A stretch of DNA of 64,000 nt from Natronoarchaeum philippinense (GCF_900215575.1 NZ_OBEJ01000001.1:1215369-1279368); one strand, 5' to 3'. Counted from the stretch's first letter, positions 35,634 to 45,136 are shown. Numbers and translations: made by a program. Notes: generated by a model not told the origin, from the sequence alone.

Positions 35634-35986
35634 TCGCTATCACCTCGGAGACGGTCCTCGCGCCGGTCGTCCTCGAGGTCGAGGTCGGTGATCCGCAGGT
35701 TGCTGGCGTCCAGCGGCCGCGGAACCTCCTCGCCGTCGGCCTTCTCGAGGGTAACGTCCTCGACGTGGACGACGCCGTCTTTCAGGTTGACCTCGACGAC
35801 TTCGGCCTCCTCGCCGGCGTAGTCGCCGCGCATGACCTCGACCGTGTCGCCCGCGTTGACGCGGGCGCGACGACGGTCGAACTCCTCGCGGAGGTCGCCG
35901 GACAGTGTGGCGTGGACCTGCTTGTGTCGCTCGTGCAGGGGCGCGTTGTCCGTCTGATTTCGCTGTTTGCGTGGTTGTCGTGTCAT
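35630..35986 (-). CDS. rpl24: Large-subunit ribosomal protein L24 (uL24)
   Basis: 118 residues. Archaeal uL24: [20 protein letters not shown] at the start, then the KOW motif [20 protein letters not shown]. One base separates it from rpl14. Confidence 0.95.
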   Translation of the reverse strand: MTRQPRKQRNQTDNAPLHERHKQVHATLSGDLREEFDRRRARVNAGDTVEVMRGDYAGEEAEVVEVNLKDGVVHVEDVTLEKADGEEVPRPLDASNLRITDLDLEDDRREDRLRGDSE

Positions 35987-35987
35987 G

Positions 35988-36386
35988 CTATACGATCATC
36001 GTAGCGGTGCTTGCGATACTTCCGAACCGCTCTGCGACCTCCCGCGCGATGGGACCCTTGATCTCGGTCCCGCGGGGCTCCTCGTTCTCGTCGATGATGA
36101 CGGCCGCGTTGTCCTCGAACTTGAGGCGCGTGCCGTCGGGTCGACGGATCGACTTGCGCTGGCGGACGACCACTGCCTCGAGCACCTGGCGACGCATCTC
36201 GGGCGTCCCCTTGGTGACCGACACGGTGATCTTGTCGCCCAGACCCGCCTTGGGGTGGCGGCTCTTGGTGCCGGAGTATCCCGACACGCTGATGACCTTC
36301 AGCTCACGGGCGCCGGTGTTGTCGGCACACGTGATCAGCGAGCCCTTCTCGAGGCCCTGGGTCACGTCAGCATTGAGCGCTTCCAT
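35988..36386 (-). CDS. rpl14: Large-subunit ribosomal protein L14 (uL14)
   Basis: 132 residues from the ATG at 36386. [20 protein letters not shown], and the ending [18 protein letters not shown] are diagnostic. The ATG shares a base with the rps17 stop. The longer open frame upstream is a mirror of rps17 and rnp1. Confidence 0.95.
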   Translation of the reverse strand: MEALNADVTQGLEKGSLITCADNTGARELKVISVSGYSGTKSRHPKAGLGDKITVSVTKGTPEMRRQVLEAVVVRQRKSIRRPDGTRLKFEDNAAVIIDENEEPRGTEIKGPIAREVAERFGSIASTATMIV

Positions 36387-36733
36387 CAGTCGCCACCTCC
36401 GGTGGCGGCGTCCTCGCCGTCGACCTGCTCGACGACGACGTGGCTCTTGGTCTTCGAGAGCGGTCGCGTCTCTGCGATGCGGACCGTGTCGCCGACCGAA
36501 AGGCCGAGACACTCCGGCGCGTGGGCCGGCACTCGGCTGCGTCGCTTCATCAGTCGGTCGTACTTCGGAACGTTCACGTCGTACTCCCGCTCGACGATCA
36601 CGGTCTTCGTCATGTCTGTGGAGGCCACCTCGCCTTCGAGCGTCTGACCGCGCACGGATAGCGATCCGTGGAACGGGCAGTTCTCGTCGGAGCAGGTGGA
36701 CTCCGGCTCTGGTACGTTTAATCCGATTGCCAT
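36386..36733 (-). CDS. rps17: Small-subunit ribosomal protein S17 (uS17)
   Basis: 115 residues. N-terminal [20 protein letters not shown] is the archaeal form with Cys/His pairs; [20 protein letters not shown] and [20 protein letters not shown] are the OB-fold core. Overlaps the end of rnp1 by 16 bases. Confidence 0.94.
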   Translation of the reverse strand: MAIGLNVPEPESTCSDENCPFHGSLSVRGQTLEGEVASTDMTKTVIVEREYDVNVPKYDRLMKRRSRVPAHAPECLGLSVGDTVRIAETRPLSKTKSHVVVEQVDGEDAATGGGD

Positions 36734-37182
36734 GGTGAATTACCTCGTGTTTCGGTGCGTTCTGCGGGTCGTGAGAGCAGTCGTGAGCCATCCACCGTAA
36801 CGTAGGTCGCGCCATCGCCGGAGGCGGCGGCGGCGTCGGTTTCCCGATCGCCGGCCGATCGGCCGGCAAGCGCAGGTTCCTCCTGCGCGGTCGCCGTCTG
36901 CCCTGCCTCCAGTTCTGACGCGATCCCCGGGCCCTTCTCGGCCCCGGCGGCTTCATCTGTGGCGTGCGCGTCGGCACGCGTCTCGAGCACGAACTCGAAC
37001 GTCGATCCCTGCTTTGGCACCTGTCGCACCCGGGACGCACCGCTGTCTACGTGGAGGGTGTGAGCCGTCTCGACGACGACTCGTCCCTCGATCCCGACGA
37101 GATCGGGGTTCGAAGCCTCGACGACCTGCACGTGCAAGCCGTTGAGCTCGTGTCGCGGTAGCGTCTCGGGTGTCAGTGGCAT
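36718..37182 (-). CDS. rnp1: RNase P protein component 1 (Rpp29/Pop4)
   Basis: 154 residues from the ATG at 37182. The Sm-like barrel core is [20 protein letters not shown] through [18 protein letters not shown]. It binds RNase P RNA in tRNA 5' maturation. A low-complexity acidic insertion of about 50 residues ([16 protein letters not shown] to AAAASGDGA) separates the core from the last strand, [16 protein letters not shown]. The usual archaeal place between L29 and S17 supports the call; no eIF1-like gene intervenes. Confidence 0.9.
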   Translation of the reverse strand: MPLTPETLPRHELNGLHVQVVEASNPDLVGIEGRVVVETAHTLHVDSGASRVRQVPKQGSTFEFVLETRADAHATDEAAGAEKGPGIASELEAGQTATAQEEPALAGRSAGDRETDAAAASGDGATYVTVDGSRLLSRPAERTETRGNSPWQSD

Positions 37183-37183
37183 G

Positions 37184-37402
37184 TTACTCCTCGTCGTCTG
37201 CGAGATCGCCTTCCTCGCGCTGGATCGTCTTGATCCGCGCGACGGCCTTGCGAAGCTCGCTGATACGACCCGGATCCTCCGGGGCGCCACCCGCCGCCTG
37301 CACGGCCTTGGCGTTGAGCAGTTCGGTCTCGAACTCCTCAAGTTCGGCCTCGCGTTCGGCGGGGGTCATGTCGCGGATCTCCTCGGGGTGAAGCACCGCC
37401 AT
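37184..37402 (-). CDS. rpl29: Large-subunit ribosomal protein L29 (uL29)
   Basis: 72 residues, two long helices. LHPEEIRDMTPAEREAELEE and GGAPEDPGRISELRKAVARI are typical. Its ATG shares a base with the rps3 stop, and it ends one base before rnp1. Confidence 0.93.
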   Translation of the reverse strand: MAVLHPEEIRDMTPAEREAELEEFETELLNAKAVQAAGGAPEDPGRISELRKAVARIKTIQREEGDLADDEE

Positions 37403-38349
37403 CAGGCGTCACCTCCCTCTTCGGAGTCCTCGTCGTCGGCCTCTTCTTCCATCTCCTCGAGCATCTCGTCAGCCTGCTCTTCGACATCGGCTTCGAGCTC
37501 GTCGAGCTCCTCGGCGATCTCCTCGTCCTCGTCGCCGGGGACTTCGACATCCTCGAAGTCCTCGTCGGCGGCCTCGCTGGCCTCCTCGACGACTTCCTCG
37601 TCGAGAACTTCTTCGGCCGAATCAGCGTCGGCGTCAGCCTCACTGGCCTCGGCGTCGGCTTCGAGCTCTTCGAGTTCCTCTTCGTCGGGCTCTTCGAGGA
37701 GTTCCTCGACGCCCTCGTCGGTCTCGACTTCGGCTTCGAGCTCGGACACGTCGGCGTCCTCCTCGATGTCGAAGTCGTCGGGCAGCTCGGCGCCCGGCGG
37801 GATGATCTTCACGTCCACGCCGATGGTACCGAGCTTCATGACGGCGACGCCCTGACCGTGGTCGACGATCGACTCGGCGGGTTCGCCGTTGTGCTTGATG
37901 TACCCGTCGTTGAACTTCTCGACGCGCGAACGCGCGCCGGTGACCTTCCCGGACAGGACGATCTCGGCGCCCAGCGCGCCGGCGTCCATGATGCGTTCGA
38001 GCGTGGTGTGGCCCGCCTTGCGGAAGTACCAGCCACGTTCGAGCGCGTTGGCCAGACGGTCGGCGACGATCCGGGCGTTCAGGTCCGGCTCGTCGACCTC
38101 CTGCACGTCGATCTGGGGGTCCTCGAGGTCGAACCGCTCTTCGAGGGCGGTAGTGATCTTGCGGATGTTCTCGCCGCCCTTACCGATCACCATACCGGGC
38201 TTTTCGGCCTTGAGGACGATCTGGGTGCCCATCGGCGTCTTGGCGACGTCCATGCCGCCGTAGCCGGCGCGACCCAGTTCCTCGGCGAAGAACTCGTCGA
38301 TCTGGGACTTTTGCATCCCGTCGTCGATGAACTGTTGCTCGTCTGCCAT
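37402..38349 (-). CDS. rps3: Small-subunit ribosomal protein S3 (uS3) with long acidic tail
   Basis: 315 residues. The KH domain lies at about 20-95 ([20 protein letters not shown]) and the S3 C-terminal domain at about 95-205. The last about 105 residues are almost all Glu, Asp, Ala and Ser, a halophilic extension with no rRNA-binding motif. Touches rpl22. Confidence 0.95.
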   Translation of the reverse strand: MADEQQFIDDGMQKSQIDEFFAEELGRAGYGGMDVAKTPMGTQIVLKAEKPGMVIGKGGENIRKITTALEERFDLEDPQIDVQEVDEPDLNARIVADRLANALERGWYFRKAGHTTLERIMDAGALGAEIVLSGKVTGARSRVEKFNDGYIKHNGEPAESIVDHGQGVAVMKLGTIGVDVKIIPPGAELPDDFDIEEDADVSELEAEVETDEGVEELLEEPDEEELEELEADAEASEADADADSAEEVLDEEVVEEASEAADEDFEDVEVPGDEDEEIAEELDELEADVEEQADEMLEEMEEEADDEDSEEGGDA

Positions 38350-38810
38350 TATTCGTCAGCCTCCTTGAGGATGAGTTCGACGTCCACTTCCGGCGTGTTC
38401 CAGGCGGTCGCTCGGCCCATCGCGCGGGGCTTGCGGCCCTGCACCTCGCCGACCTTGTGGGCGGCGACGTGCTCGATGACCATCTCCTCGCCGTCGAACC
38501 CCTGATGATCGGCGTTGTTGACGGCGTTCTCGATCAGGTCGAGGAACTCGCCGCTTGCCTTCTCGGGGTAGCGACCGGCGTCCCAGCCGTCGACGCCGGA
38601 CTTGTGGCCGACGCCGCTGTTGTGCTGGCGGAACGGGACGGGCTGGTCCTCCGCGATGACCGCTTCGAGGTACTCGGTGGCCTCGGCGGCGGTCTTGCCC
38701 TTGATCTCCCGGGCGATCGCCTTGCTGTGCTTGTGGCTCATGTGACGCTCCCGGAGCATGGCTTTCGCCGTCGAATCCGGGTCCACGTCGACGCTGTAGT
38801 TGATTCCCAT
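38349..38810 (-). CDS. rpl22: Large-subunit ribosomal protein L22 (uL22)
   Basis: 153 residues. [24 protein letters not shown] start (here [20 protein letters not shown]) and [20 protein letters not shown] of the exit-tunnel hairpin. Archaeal type. Three bases separate it from rps19. Confidence 0.95.
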   Translation of the reverse strand: MGINYSVDVDPDSTAKAMLRERHMSHKHSKAIAREIKGKTAAEATEYLEAVIAEDQPVPFRQHNSGVGHKSGVDGWDAGRYPEKASGEFLDLIENAVNNADHQGFDGEEMVIEHVAAHKVGEVQGRKPRAMGRATAWNTPEVDVELILKEADE

Positions 38811-38813
38811 GGT

Positions 38814-39239
38814 TTACTTGAGCGGTACGAACTTCGACGAGCGCGTCGCGCCGATGCCGGCCTGTCCGTGTTCGACCGACGTTCGGGTGAGCTGGAACTC
38901 GCCGAGGTAGTGGCCGATCATCTCGGGCTCTACCTGAACCCGCTCGAAGCTCTGGCCGGTGTAGACCGCGAAGGTCAGACCGACGAACTCCGGCAGCACC
39001 GGCATGTCGCGCAGGTGCGTTCGGATCGGGTCGTTGGCGGTCTCCTCTTCGCCCTTCTCGCTGGCCTTGTCGAGCAGCTTCTCGTGCTCGACGCCGAGCC
39101 CGCGCTCGATAGTTCGCCGCTGGCGTGCGGGGAGCAGTTCCGCGACCTCCTCGATGTCCATCTCCTGCAGCTCGTCGAGTGTGTGACCGCGGTAGGTGAA
39201 CTCACCTTCGCGGCCGGTTCGGTATTCGGATTCGCTCAT
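38814..39239 (-). CDS. rps19: Small-subunit ribosomal protein S19 (uS19)
   Basis: 141 residues. The archaeal N-terminal part is [20 protein letters not shown], and the conserved C-terminal core is [20 protein letters not shown]. Overlaps rpl2 by 4 bases. Confidence 0.95.
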   Translation of the reverse strand: MSESEYRTGREGEFTYRGHTLDELQEMDIEEVAELLPARQRRTIERGLGVEHEKLLDKASEKGEEETANDPIRTHLRDMPVLPEFVGLTFAVYTGQSFERVQVEPEMIGHYLGEFQLTRTSVEHGQAGIGATRSSKFVPLK

Positions 39240-39958
39240 TCGTTACCACCTCGTCCAGTTCGCTTGGACGCGATGTCGCCGACTTTGCGGCCCGGGGGCG
39301 TGTCCCGCGAGACGCTCTTGGGTTTGCCGGGGTGCTGGCGGCCGCCGCCACCGAACGGGTGGTCGACGGCGTTCATCGCCACACCACGGACGCGCGGGTA
39401 CTTCGACCCGCGAGCTTTCATCTTGTGGTACTTGTTGCCGGCCTTGACGAACGGCTTTTCCGTCCGTCCGCCACCGGCGACGACGCCGATGGTTGCTCGG
39501 CAGTCAGGGTCGAGGCGCTTGACCTCGCCCGAGGGGAGCTGGACGACCGCGGCGTCGCGGTCGTGGGTGATCAGGTCCGCGCTCACGCCGGAGGAACGGG
39601 CGTACTTACCGCCGTCGCCCGGGCTCGCCTCGACGTTACAGACCGGAACACCCTCCGGGATCTCGGCCAGCGGCAGGGTGTTGCCGGGCTTGATCTCCGC
39701 GGAGATGCCGACCTGAATTCGGTCGCCGATGCCGACGCCTTCGGGCGCCAGCACCATGCGCTGGTCGCCGTCGTCGAACTCGACGACCGCCACGGGCGCA
39801 GAGCGCGCGGGGTCGTGCGTGATGTCGATGACGTCGCCAGCGACGAGGTCGCTGTCCTCTGCGGTCTTGTGCTGTTTGTCGGACTTGTAGCGGTGCGAGG
39901 GAGCTCGGAACGTCGAGCCGCCGCGTCCGCGTCGTTGTCCCTGAATTCGTCGTCCCAT
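39236..39958 (-). CDS. rpl2: Large-subunit ribosomal protein L2 (uL2)
   Basis: 240 residues. [20 protein letters not shown] at the start and the peptidyl-transferase-centre loop [20 protein letters not shown] near the end are diagnostic. Overlaps rps19; two bases from rpl23. Confidence 0.96.
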   Translation of the reverse strand: MGRRIQGQRRGRGGSTFRAPSHRYKSDKQHKTAEDSDLVAGDVIDITHDPARSAPVAVVEFDDGDQRMVLAPEGVGIGDRIQVGISAEIKPGNTLPLAEIPEGVPVCNVEASPGDGGKYARSSGVSADLITHDRDAAVVQLPSGEVKRLDPDCRATIGVVAGGGRTEKPFVKAGNKYHKMKARGSKYPRVRGVAMNAVDHPFGGGGRQHPGKPKSVSRDTPPGRKVGDIASKRTGRGGNE

Positions 39959-39960
39959 TT

Positions 39961-40215
39961 TTAGAACACCCCGATTCTGGAGGCGACCTCGTCGGCCGCG
40001 TCGTCCTCACTGAGTTCGACGGTGGCCTTCTTGGTGCCGTCCATCGTGACTTGCGTGTTGACGCCGACGGCGTCGACGTCGAAGCGCTCGGAGACGGCCT
40101 CCTTGATCTCGGGCTTGGTGGCGTCGACATCGACGATGAACTGGAGCTTGTTCTCGAAGTCCATGTCGTTCATCGCCTTCTCGGTGACCAGCGGGTGAAC
40201 GATGATATCGCTCAT
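39961..40215 (-). CDS. rpl23: Large-subunit ribosomal protein L23 (uL23)
   Basis: 84 residues. IIVHPLVTEKAMNDMDFENK, then VDVDATKPEIKEAVSERFDV. Lies at the exit tunnel where SRP and SecY dock. Overlaps rpl4 by 4 bases. Confidence 0.95.
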   Translation of the reverse strand: MSDIIVHPLVTEKAMNDMDFENKLQFIVDVDATKPEIKEAVSERFDVDAVGVNTQVTMDGTKKATVELSEDDAADEVASRIGVF

Positions 40216-40964
40216 CGGTCGGCCACCTCCTCGAGTGCGCTCTCGGTGAACACCGTCAGTCGACCGCCCTGCGCACCGGGCGCGAGGTCTTCCGCGTTGA
40301 CCTCGGCGGCCGTTGCGACGTCGGCGCCGGCGAGGTTGCGTGCGGCCTTCGAGGGGCCGGTCTCGCTCGACGTGACAAAGAGGATCGACTTCGGCGTCTT
40401 GTACTTCCGTCCGCGGGTCGTACCGCGACCGGCGCGGACCGATCGGTTCTCGTCGGCGCGTTCGATGTCCTCGTGAACGCCGAGGGATTCGAGCAGCGCG
40501 ACGACCTCTTGGGTCTTCACGAGATCCTCGAACTCGTCGTCGACGACGAGCGGCAGTTCGAGGTCCTCGTCGAACTCGTGACCGCGCTCGGCCACCAGAT
40601 CGGCGTCCGTCGTGGCGGCGATCGCCGAGCGGACTGCCTTCTTGCGCTCTTTCGTGTTGAGGTCGAGGCCCTGATCCTTCTCCTCTTTCGGGGGGTGGGC
40701 CTTGCGACCACCGACTGTCTGGGGGACGCGGCGGGCCTGCCCGTTCTCCTGGGGCACGTGGGCCATGCCGCGGCCGCTACCCGGCGACTCGGCCGGGGTT
40801 CGGAGGCCGGCGTACTCGTCTGCGCCGTAGTCTTGCTTTCGGTTGGCCTGTGCGGCGAGCACCGCGCGCTCGATCAGGTCCTGCCGAACGGTGGTCTCGA
40901 AGACCTCCGGCAGATCGACCGTGCCCGCGTCCTCGCCGTCCAGGTCGCGTACTGTTGCCTGCAT
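40212..40964 (-). CDS. rpl4: Large-subunit ribosomal protein L4 (uL4)
   Basis: 250 residues. The extended tunnel loop is here: PAESPGSGRGMAHVPQENGQ, then ARRVPQTVGGRKAHPPKEEK. The archaeal C-terminal half contains ADENRSVRAGRGTTRGRKYK. Three bases from rpl3. Confidence 0.95.
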   Translation of the reverse strand: MQATVRDLDGEDAGTVDLPEVFETTVRQDLIERAVLAAQANRKQDYGADEYAGLRTPAESPGSGRGMAHVPQENGQARRVPQTVGGRKAHPPKEEKDQGLDLNTKERKKAVRSAIAATTDADLVAERGHEFDEDLELPLVVDDEFEDLVKTQEVVALLESLGVHEDIERADENRSVRAGRGTTRGRKYKTPKSILFVTSSETGPSKAARNLAGADVATAAEVNAEDLAPGAQGGRLTVFTESALEEVADR

Positions 40965-40967
40965 AAG

Positions 40968-41990
40968 TTATCCCTGGTTCGACTCCGTTGCTACGTAGCG
41001 CACCTCGGGGTCGAGGCGCGGTTGGTCGTTCGGTCGCACCGCCGTCCGAAGTCGGAGCAGGCGCTCCTCGGGGCCCGGTGCCGAGCCCTTGATGAGCGCG
41101 TAGTTGCCTTCGACTTCGCCGTAGTTGACGAAGCCGCCCTCGGGCGTGACGCCGTCCTCGCTGGCGTCGCCGAGGTCGATGAGGCGCTTGTTGAGCTCCG
41201 TCCGCTGGTGGTAGCCGGTCTGACCCTGCTGGGGAACCGTCGAGCGAACGCGCGACGGGTTCCAGGGGCCGAGGTTACCGATCCGGCGCCGCCAGCCTTG
41301 GCGGGCGTGCTTGCCTTTGCGTTTCTGGACGCCCCAGCGCTTGACGGGGCCTTGGGTGCCCTTGCCCTTGGTGACGCCGGCGACGTCGAGATACTCGCCG
41401 GGCCGGAAGATCTGGTCGGCGGCGTGCTCGCCGCCATCCTCCAGCAGTTCGAGACCGTAGTCGAGGCGGTCCGCGAGGGAGCCGCCGCCGATCCGGGTCT
41501 CCATGACATCGGGCTTCTTTTTGGGGACGCTCTTGATTTCCTCGGGGACCGTGTGCGTGATCATCCGCAGGTCCGCGATCCGACCCTCCTCGAGGGTCTC
41601 TCGGATCTCGGACTCGGCGGCGTCACGGTCGTGGTCCTCGGGAAGGTCCAGCGTCCGGTCGAGTTCCTCGTGGAACTCGTCGGCCCAGACCTCCGTCAGG
41701 GGCGTCTTACCGTATGGTGTGTCCTCGTACGCTCGCAGGGCGACCGCCCGCATGGGCGGGGTCTCGACGATGGTGACGGGAACCGTCTCCTCCATTCCTT
41801 CGCGGGGGGAGTCGGCTTCGTCGTTGATCATCACCACGTGAGACATGCCGGCCTTGTAACCGGCGAACCCCTGCAGCGTCGGCTGTCCGTCGTCGTCCGG
41901 CCACGATCGGAAGCGCGGAACCTCACTGGTCGCGCGCTTGCGGGGGCCGAACCCCAACGAGCCTTTGCGTGGTCTGCTTGGTTGTGGCAT
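40968..41990 (-). CDS. rpl3: Large-subunit ribosomal protein L3 (uL3)
   Basis: 340 residues, archaeal length. MPQPSRPRKGSLGFGPRKRA at the start, then the central basic loop VTKGKGTQGPVKRWGVQKRK and IGNLGPWNPSRVRSTVPQQG. Follows the SPOUT methyltransferase gene by 7 bases. Confidence 0.96.
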   Translation of the reverse strand: MPQPSRPRKGSLGFGPRKRATSEVPRFRSWPDDDGQPTLQGFAGYKAGMSHVVMINDEADSPREGMEETVPVTIVETPPMRAVALRAYEDTPYGKTPLTEVWADEFHEELDRTLDLPEDHDRDAAESEIRETLEEGRIADLRMITHTVPEEIKSVPKKKPDVMETRIGGGSLADRLDYGLELLEDGGEHAADQIFRPGEYLDVAGVTKGKGTQGPVKRWGVQKRKGKHARQGWRRRIGNLGPWNPSRVRSTVPQQGQTGYHQRTELNKRLIDLGDASEDGVTPEGGFVNYGEVEGNYALIKGSAPGPEERLLRLRTAVRPNDQPRLDPEVRYVATESNQG

Positions 41991-41997
41991 TGTTAGT

Positions 41998-42918
41998 TCA
42001 CTCTGGGAGTGTCAGGCAGGCGAGGGAGGCGAACATCGCTTCTTCAGTTCGCACGACCTCGCTGCCCTGATTCGGGACCGTGTTCAACCAGAGGTCGAAC
42101 CGGTTGGGTGCGTCCGATTCGACGTCGATCCGCGACGAGTCGCCCCCGTCGCTCGATTCGCTTTCGGCGGGGACGGCGTCCCCGCCACCTCGTTGCCCCT
42201 CGGGGGCAACGTCCTCGACGGAAACTCCGTCGAGCATCGCCGGAAGCCCTCTCTCGGGCGCGCCGAAAGCGACGGTTGTACCCTCGCTTCTGACGCGTCC
42301 GGCCAGCGTTCCGATCCGCGACGTGGTGAGATTCTCGCCGAATCTCGACGTTGCGATCCGAACGCCGGCGTCCTCACGGCCGAGCGCTTCCTCGAGGTCC
42401 GCGCGTTCGACCGAGAACCCCGGAAGCGGGGTCTCGACCAGCTTGGCACGGACCGGCTCTCGCGAAGAGATCCTGACTGTTACGCGCTCTCCCTCGGTCA
42501 CCTCCATTCCCGGAGGGACGCCGAGCGAGATCGGGTGTTGCATTCCGCAATTGACCCGTACGCGCCCGTCAGGTCCGACCTCGGTCACGATTCCCTGTCT
42601 TGTCGACCCCGGACCGTCTGATCCGGAGCCGGTCTGCGACGAGGCGAGCAGCGGCGGCAGGATGCCGGCGTACTCCAGTTCGTCCCGACGCCCCCAAGCC
42701 TCCTTTCGGAGGTAGGGTGGCGTCGCGGCGTACCGCAACACGGTTTCGACGAACCCGCCGCCCCACCTGCGCTCGCCTTCCGCGTCGGGGAAGACGGTCA
42801 GGCGATCCGCCCGGAACACCGTCGCCGCGCGGGCGACGTAGCCGATCTTGCGAGTTGCCTCGCGTTTGTCTTCGGCTTCCCGGACGAGAGACGACGGCAC
42901 GAGCAGGCTGACTGTCAT
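41998..42918 (-). CDS. Putative SPOUT-class RNA methyltransferase (DUF171)
   Basis: 306 residues from the ATG at 42918. The N-terminus MTVSLLVPSSLVREAEDKRE and the stretch AATVFRADRLTVFPDAEG, with LRYAATPPYLRK, are hallmarks of the DUF171/C9orf114-like SPOUT family. An OB-like insert (GIVTEVGPDGRVRVNCGMQH) lies in the middle, and the knot end TEEAMFASLACLTLPE is C-terminal. The target is probably rRNA, given that it heads the S10 cluster (inference). Its open frame extends upstream, but the extra residues look non-coding. Confidence 0.83.
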   Translation of the reverse strand: MTVSLLVPSSLVREAEDKREATRKIGYVARAATVFRADRLTVFPDAEGERRWGGGFVETVLRYAATPPYLRKEAWGRRDELEYAGILPPLLASSQTGSGSDGPGSTRQGIVTEVGPDGRVRVNCGMQHPISLGVPPGMEVTEGERVTVRISSREPVRAKLVETPLPGFSVERADLEEALGREDAGVRIATSRFGENLTTSRIGTLAGRVRSEGTTVAFGAPERGLPAMLDGVSVEDVAPEGQRGGGDAVPAESESSDGGDSSRIDVESDAPNRFDLWLNTVPNQGSEVVRTEEAMFASLACLTLPE

Positions 42919-43325
42919 GCCGTGACGCTTCGACGCCTCGCCACTAGACTGTGCCGATGTTTTCCGGTCCGGTAGTATAAGGGTAGCGGAAGCGATTCGG
43001 CACTGTGAGCCGTTCACATCCGCGTTGTGACCGGTTCCCGTACATTCAGGTCGGCCGTCCTCGCGGGGCGGGTGGTCTCGGTCCGCGGCACCGGACGGAC
43101 GCCGATCGACGGCGTCACGACGAGCTGGGTAGCCAGCGGGATAGTCGGTGTGCAGAGTGTGCTTCGCTCGTGCGCGAAAGAGAATTATATAGTGGGACGC
43201 CGACGACGCCGCGCCGCTTCACCGGTGCCGGCACGCGATTCTGTCCCGTGGGTCGGCCTCTCGGTGGCGCTTCGATTCGCAACCCTTTTACAATCCACTC
43301 TCGTTGTTGTGAATGCAGACGAAGG
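42919..43325. other. Gene-free region between the S10 cluster and tRNA-Gly
   Basis: About 407 bases without a convincing gene. It holds the minus-strand S10 promoter (42972-42984). A strong BRE/TATA pair gcgaaagagaattatatag is at 43173-43191. A weaker ttttaca lies at about 43289, 30-40 bases before the tRNA. Open frames over this stretch have no family sequence and odd composition. Confidence 0.5.
42972..42984 (-). promoter_or_regulatory. TATA element at the head of the S10/spc supercluster
   Basis: On the minus strand this reads ttatacta within a ccgctacccttatac context, 55-65 bases before the methyltransferase ATG at 42918. That predicts a leader of about 30 bases, so this is not a leaderless start. 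Confidence 0.5.
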
Positions 43326-43396
43326 GCGTCGGTAGTGTAGTGGTATCACGTGACCTTGCCATGGTCACAACCTGGGTTCAAATCCCAGCCGACGCA
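43326..43396 (+). tRNA. tRNA-Gly (anticodon GCC)
   Basis: 71 bases folding as a cloverleaf. The acceptor gcgtcgg (43326-43332) pairs with ccgacgc (43389-43395), with discriminator A at 43396. The anticodon stem tgacc/ggtca encloses the loop ttgccat, giving GCC. The T arm is ctggg-ttcaaat-cccag. CCA is not encoded and no intron is seen. Confidence 0.95.
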
Positions 43397-43542
43397 TTTC
43401 TGCCGGAGCAAACCCGCAAGCAACCGCTGTGTTGCGAGCAGTGCGGTTTTCCACTCACTCGTCTCCGAGACAGCGGCCGCAGTTCATCTCGATCGCGTAC
43501 AAACCCCCTACAGTTACCGCTGTGCCGGCAGAAGGGGCAGCT

Positions 43543-43854
43543 ATGACAGTCGTCGCACTCCTCTCGGTCGCACCGGTGATCGAGGACAGCATGGCAGGCG
43601 AGGTCGCCAAGGCGGTCGATGCGCTGGACGAGTTCGATGTCGAGTACGAGACGAACCCGATGGGAACGGTGATCGAGGCCGACGAGATCGGCGAGCTGTT
43701 CGCCGCGGCGCAGGCGGCCCACGAGGCCGTCGACGGCGATCGGGTGAGCACGGTCTTGAAGATCGACGACAAGCGAACGGCCGAGACGAGCGCGAGCGAG
43801 AAAGTGGCGTCCGTCGAGGAGCATCTGGGACGGGTGGCGCGAAGCGAGGAGTAG
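43543..43854 (+). CDS. MTH1187/YkoF-type thiamine-binding protein
   Basis: 103 residues. A single ferredoxin-like fold of the MTH1187 family: VVALLSVAPVIEDSMAGEVA, then YETNPMGTVIEADEIGELFA and a VSTVLKIDDKR strand. Family members bind thiamine or hydroxymethylpyrimidine in the cytoplasm. The ATG at 43543 matches the family start. It lies downstream of tRNA-Gly on the same strand. Confidence 0.85.
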   Translation: MTVVALLSVAPVIEDSMAGEVAKAVDALDEFDVEYETNPMGTVIEADEIGELFAAAQAAHEAVDGDRVSTVLKIDDKRTAETSASEKVASVEEHLGRVARSEE

Positions 43855-43863
43855 CTAGCGGCG

Positions 43864-44745
43864 TCAGCACTCGGCGGTGACGTGGTAGTAGCCGAGCGCG
43901 CCGCTCTGGACGAGTTTATGGAGTTGGCCGGAGCCGCGCAGTACGTCGACGCGGGTCTGGCTCGCCAGCCCGAGGCGCTGTAGCAACTGGTACGGCCGGT
44001 ACGCGAGGCGTCCATAGAGGCCGCGCTGGCGCGAGGACGGCATGATCGACTCGGTCACGTCCCGAACGTCGACGTGCTCGAAGCCGAGATCGTGGATGTG
44101 CTCGACGAACTCGTCGATCGGGTCGACGCGCGCGCCGAGGGCGTCGTTGGCCGACCGAAGCTGTGTCTGTTCGGTTTCGGAGAGTTCCCGCGGCAGCTGA
44201 AACAGGTCGCCGACGACGAGCCGGCCGCCGGCAGTGTCGGACGGCGACGCTGCATCACTTTCACCGTCGTCGAGCACTCTGCGGGCCTGTTCGAGGACGC
44301 TGCGGTCGTCGCCGGAGTGGCAGAACGCTTCGAGCGCCCAGACGACATCGAACGAGCGGGCATCGAACTCGGTCAGATCGTGGAAGTCGACATTTCGGAA
44401 CGTGACGCTATCGGTGACGCCGCGGTCGGCCGCGTGCTCGCGGGCGCGGTCAAGTTGGCGATCACTAACGTCGACGCCGACGACGGTGGCTCCGCGCTGG
44501 CGTGCGAGCCAGACAGACTCGTCGCCGGCGCCACAGCCCAGTACGAGCACCCGGTCGTCGGGACCGACATCGACGGCCTCGGAAAGCACGCGATTCATGT
44601 TCTCGACGGCCGCGGCGCGGTCGTCGTGATCCTCGTCGTAGAACCCGAAGTGGATACTCGGACCGGCGTCGGACGAGCCCTGCTGGGACTCCATGTCGTC
44701 GTAGATGGCGACGACGTCGTCGGCGTCGATCGGTCGCGTCTCCAT
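43864..44745 (-). CDS. SAM-dependent methyltransferase, paralogue of 10578
   Basis: 293 residues. Motif I is VLVLGCGAGDESVW, followed by VVGVDVSD and VVWALEAFCHSGDD. The C-terminus reads SGALGYYHVTAEC, matching the end of the island methyltransferase at 10578-11435 (KGALGYYFVTADRA). A Ser/Asp-rich insert (DDGESDAASPSDTAG) lies in the middle. A TATA-like tataaat is only about 12 bases before this ATG, so either another start or a second promoter is used. Substrate unknown. Confidence 0.8.
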   Translation of the reverse strand: METRPIDADDVVAIYDDMESQQGSSDAGPSIHFGFYDEDHDDRAAAVENMNRVLSEAVDVGPDDRVLVLGCGAGDESVWLARQRGATVVGVDVSDRQLDRAREHAADRGVTDSVTFRNVDFHDLTEFDARSFDVVWALEAFCHSGDDRSVLEQARRVLDDGESDAASPSDTAGGRLVVGDLFQLPRELSETEQTQLRSANDALGARVDPIDEFVEHIHDLGFEHVDVRDVTESIMPSSRQRGLYGRLAYRPYQLLQRLGLASQTRVDVLRGSGQLHKLVQSGALGYYHVTAEC

Positions 44746-44849
44746 TTTCGATTTATACGGTCGGCGCGCACAAAAGCAGCGCGCTCGCCCCGACACGAAC
44801 CGGTTCCGGGAAAGCTCTTCAATCCCGTGGCGCTTACATTCGACCGAGC

Positions 44850-45059
44850 ATGACACAGCGCACGATCGAGGTCGATGGGATGGCCTGTGGCGGGTGTGAG
44901 GAGACAGTCACCGAAGCGCTCACCGAACTGGACGGGGTCGAGAGCGCCGACGCCGACCACGAGGCCGGGACCGTCGCAGTCGTCTACGAGGACGACGAGA
45001 CGGACACCGGAGAGTTGAGCGGCGCTATCGAAGACGCGGGCTACGAAGTCGTCGCGTAG
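44850..45059 (+). CDS. Heavy-metal-associated (HMA) domain protein, copper-chaperone-like
   Basis: 69 residues, one ferredoxin-like HMA domain. The metal site is GMACGGCEE (MxCxxC, Cys13 and Cys16). Small proteins of this type carry Cu(I) to P-type ATPases or sensors (CopZ/Atx1). No copper ATPase is adjacent. The ATG is reached about 20 bases after a cttaca element. Confidence 0.87.
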   Translation: MTQRTIEVDGMACGGCEETVTEALTELDGVESADADHEAGTVAVVYEDDETDTGELSGAIEDAGYEVVA

Positions 45060-45136
45060 CACCGGCGAAATCGGGGCCGCGCCGTTTCTCGTCCCAATCA
45101 CGAACTGGTAAACGGGAGGCCGACCAACCACCGGGC

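Noticed and set aside
43005..43340. 111-codon plus-strand frame before tRNA-Gly
   Set aside because: It runs into the tRNA, is Arg/Cys/Ser-rich unlike haloarchaeal proteins, and has no start context beyond the unrelated TATA box.
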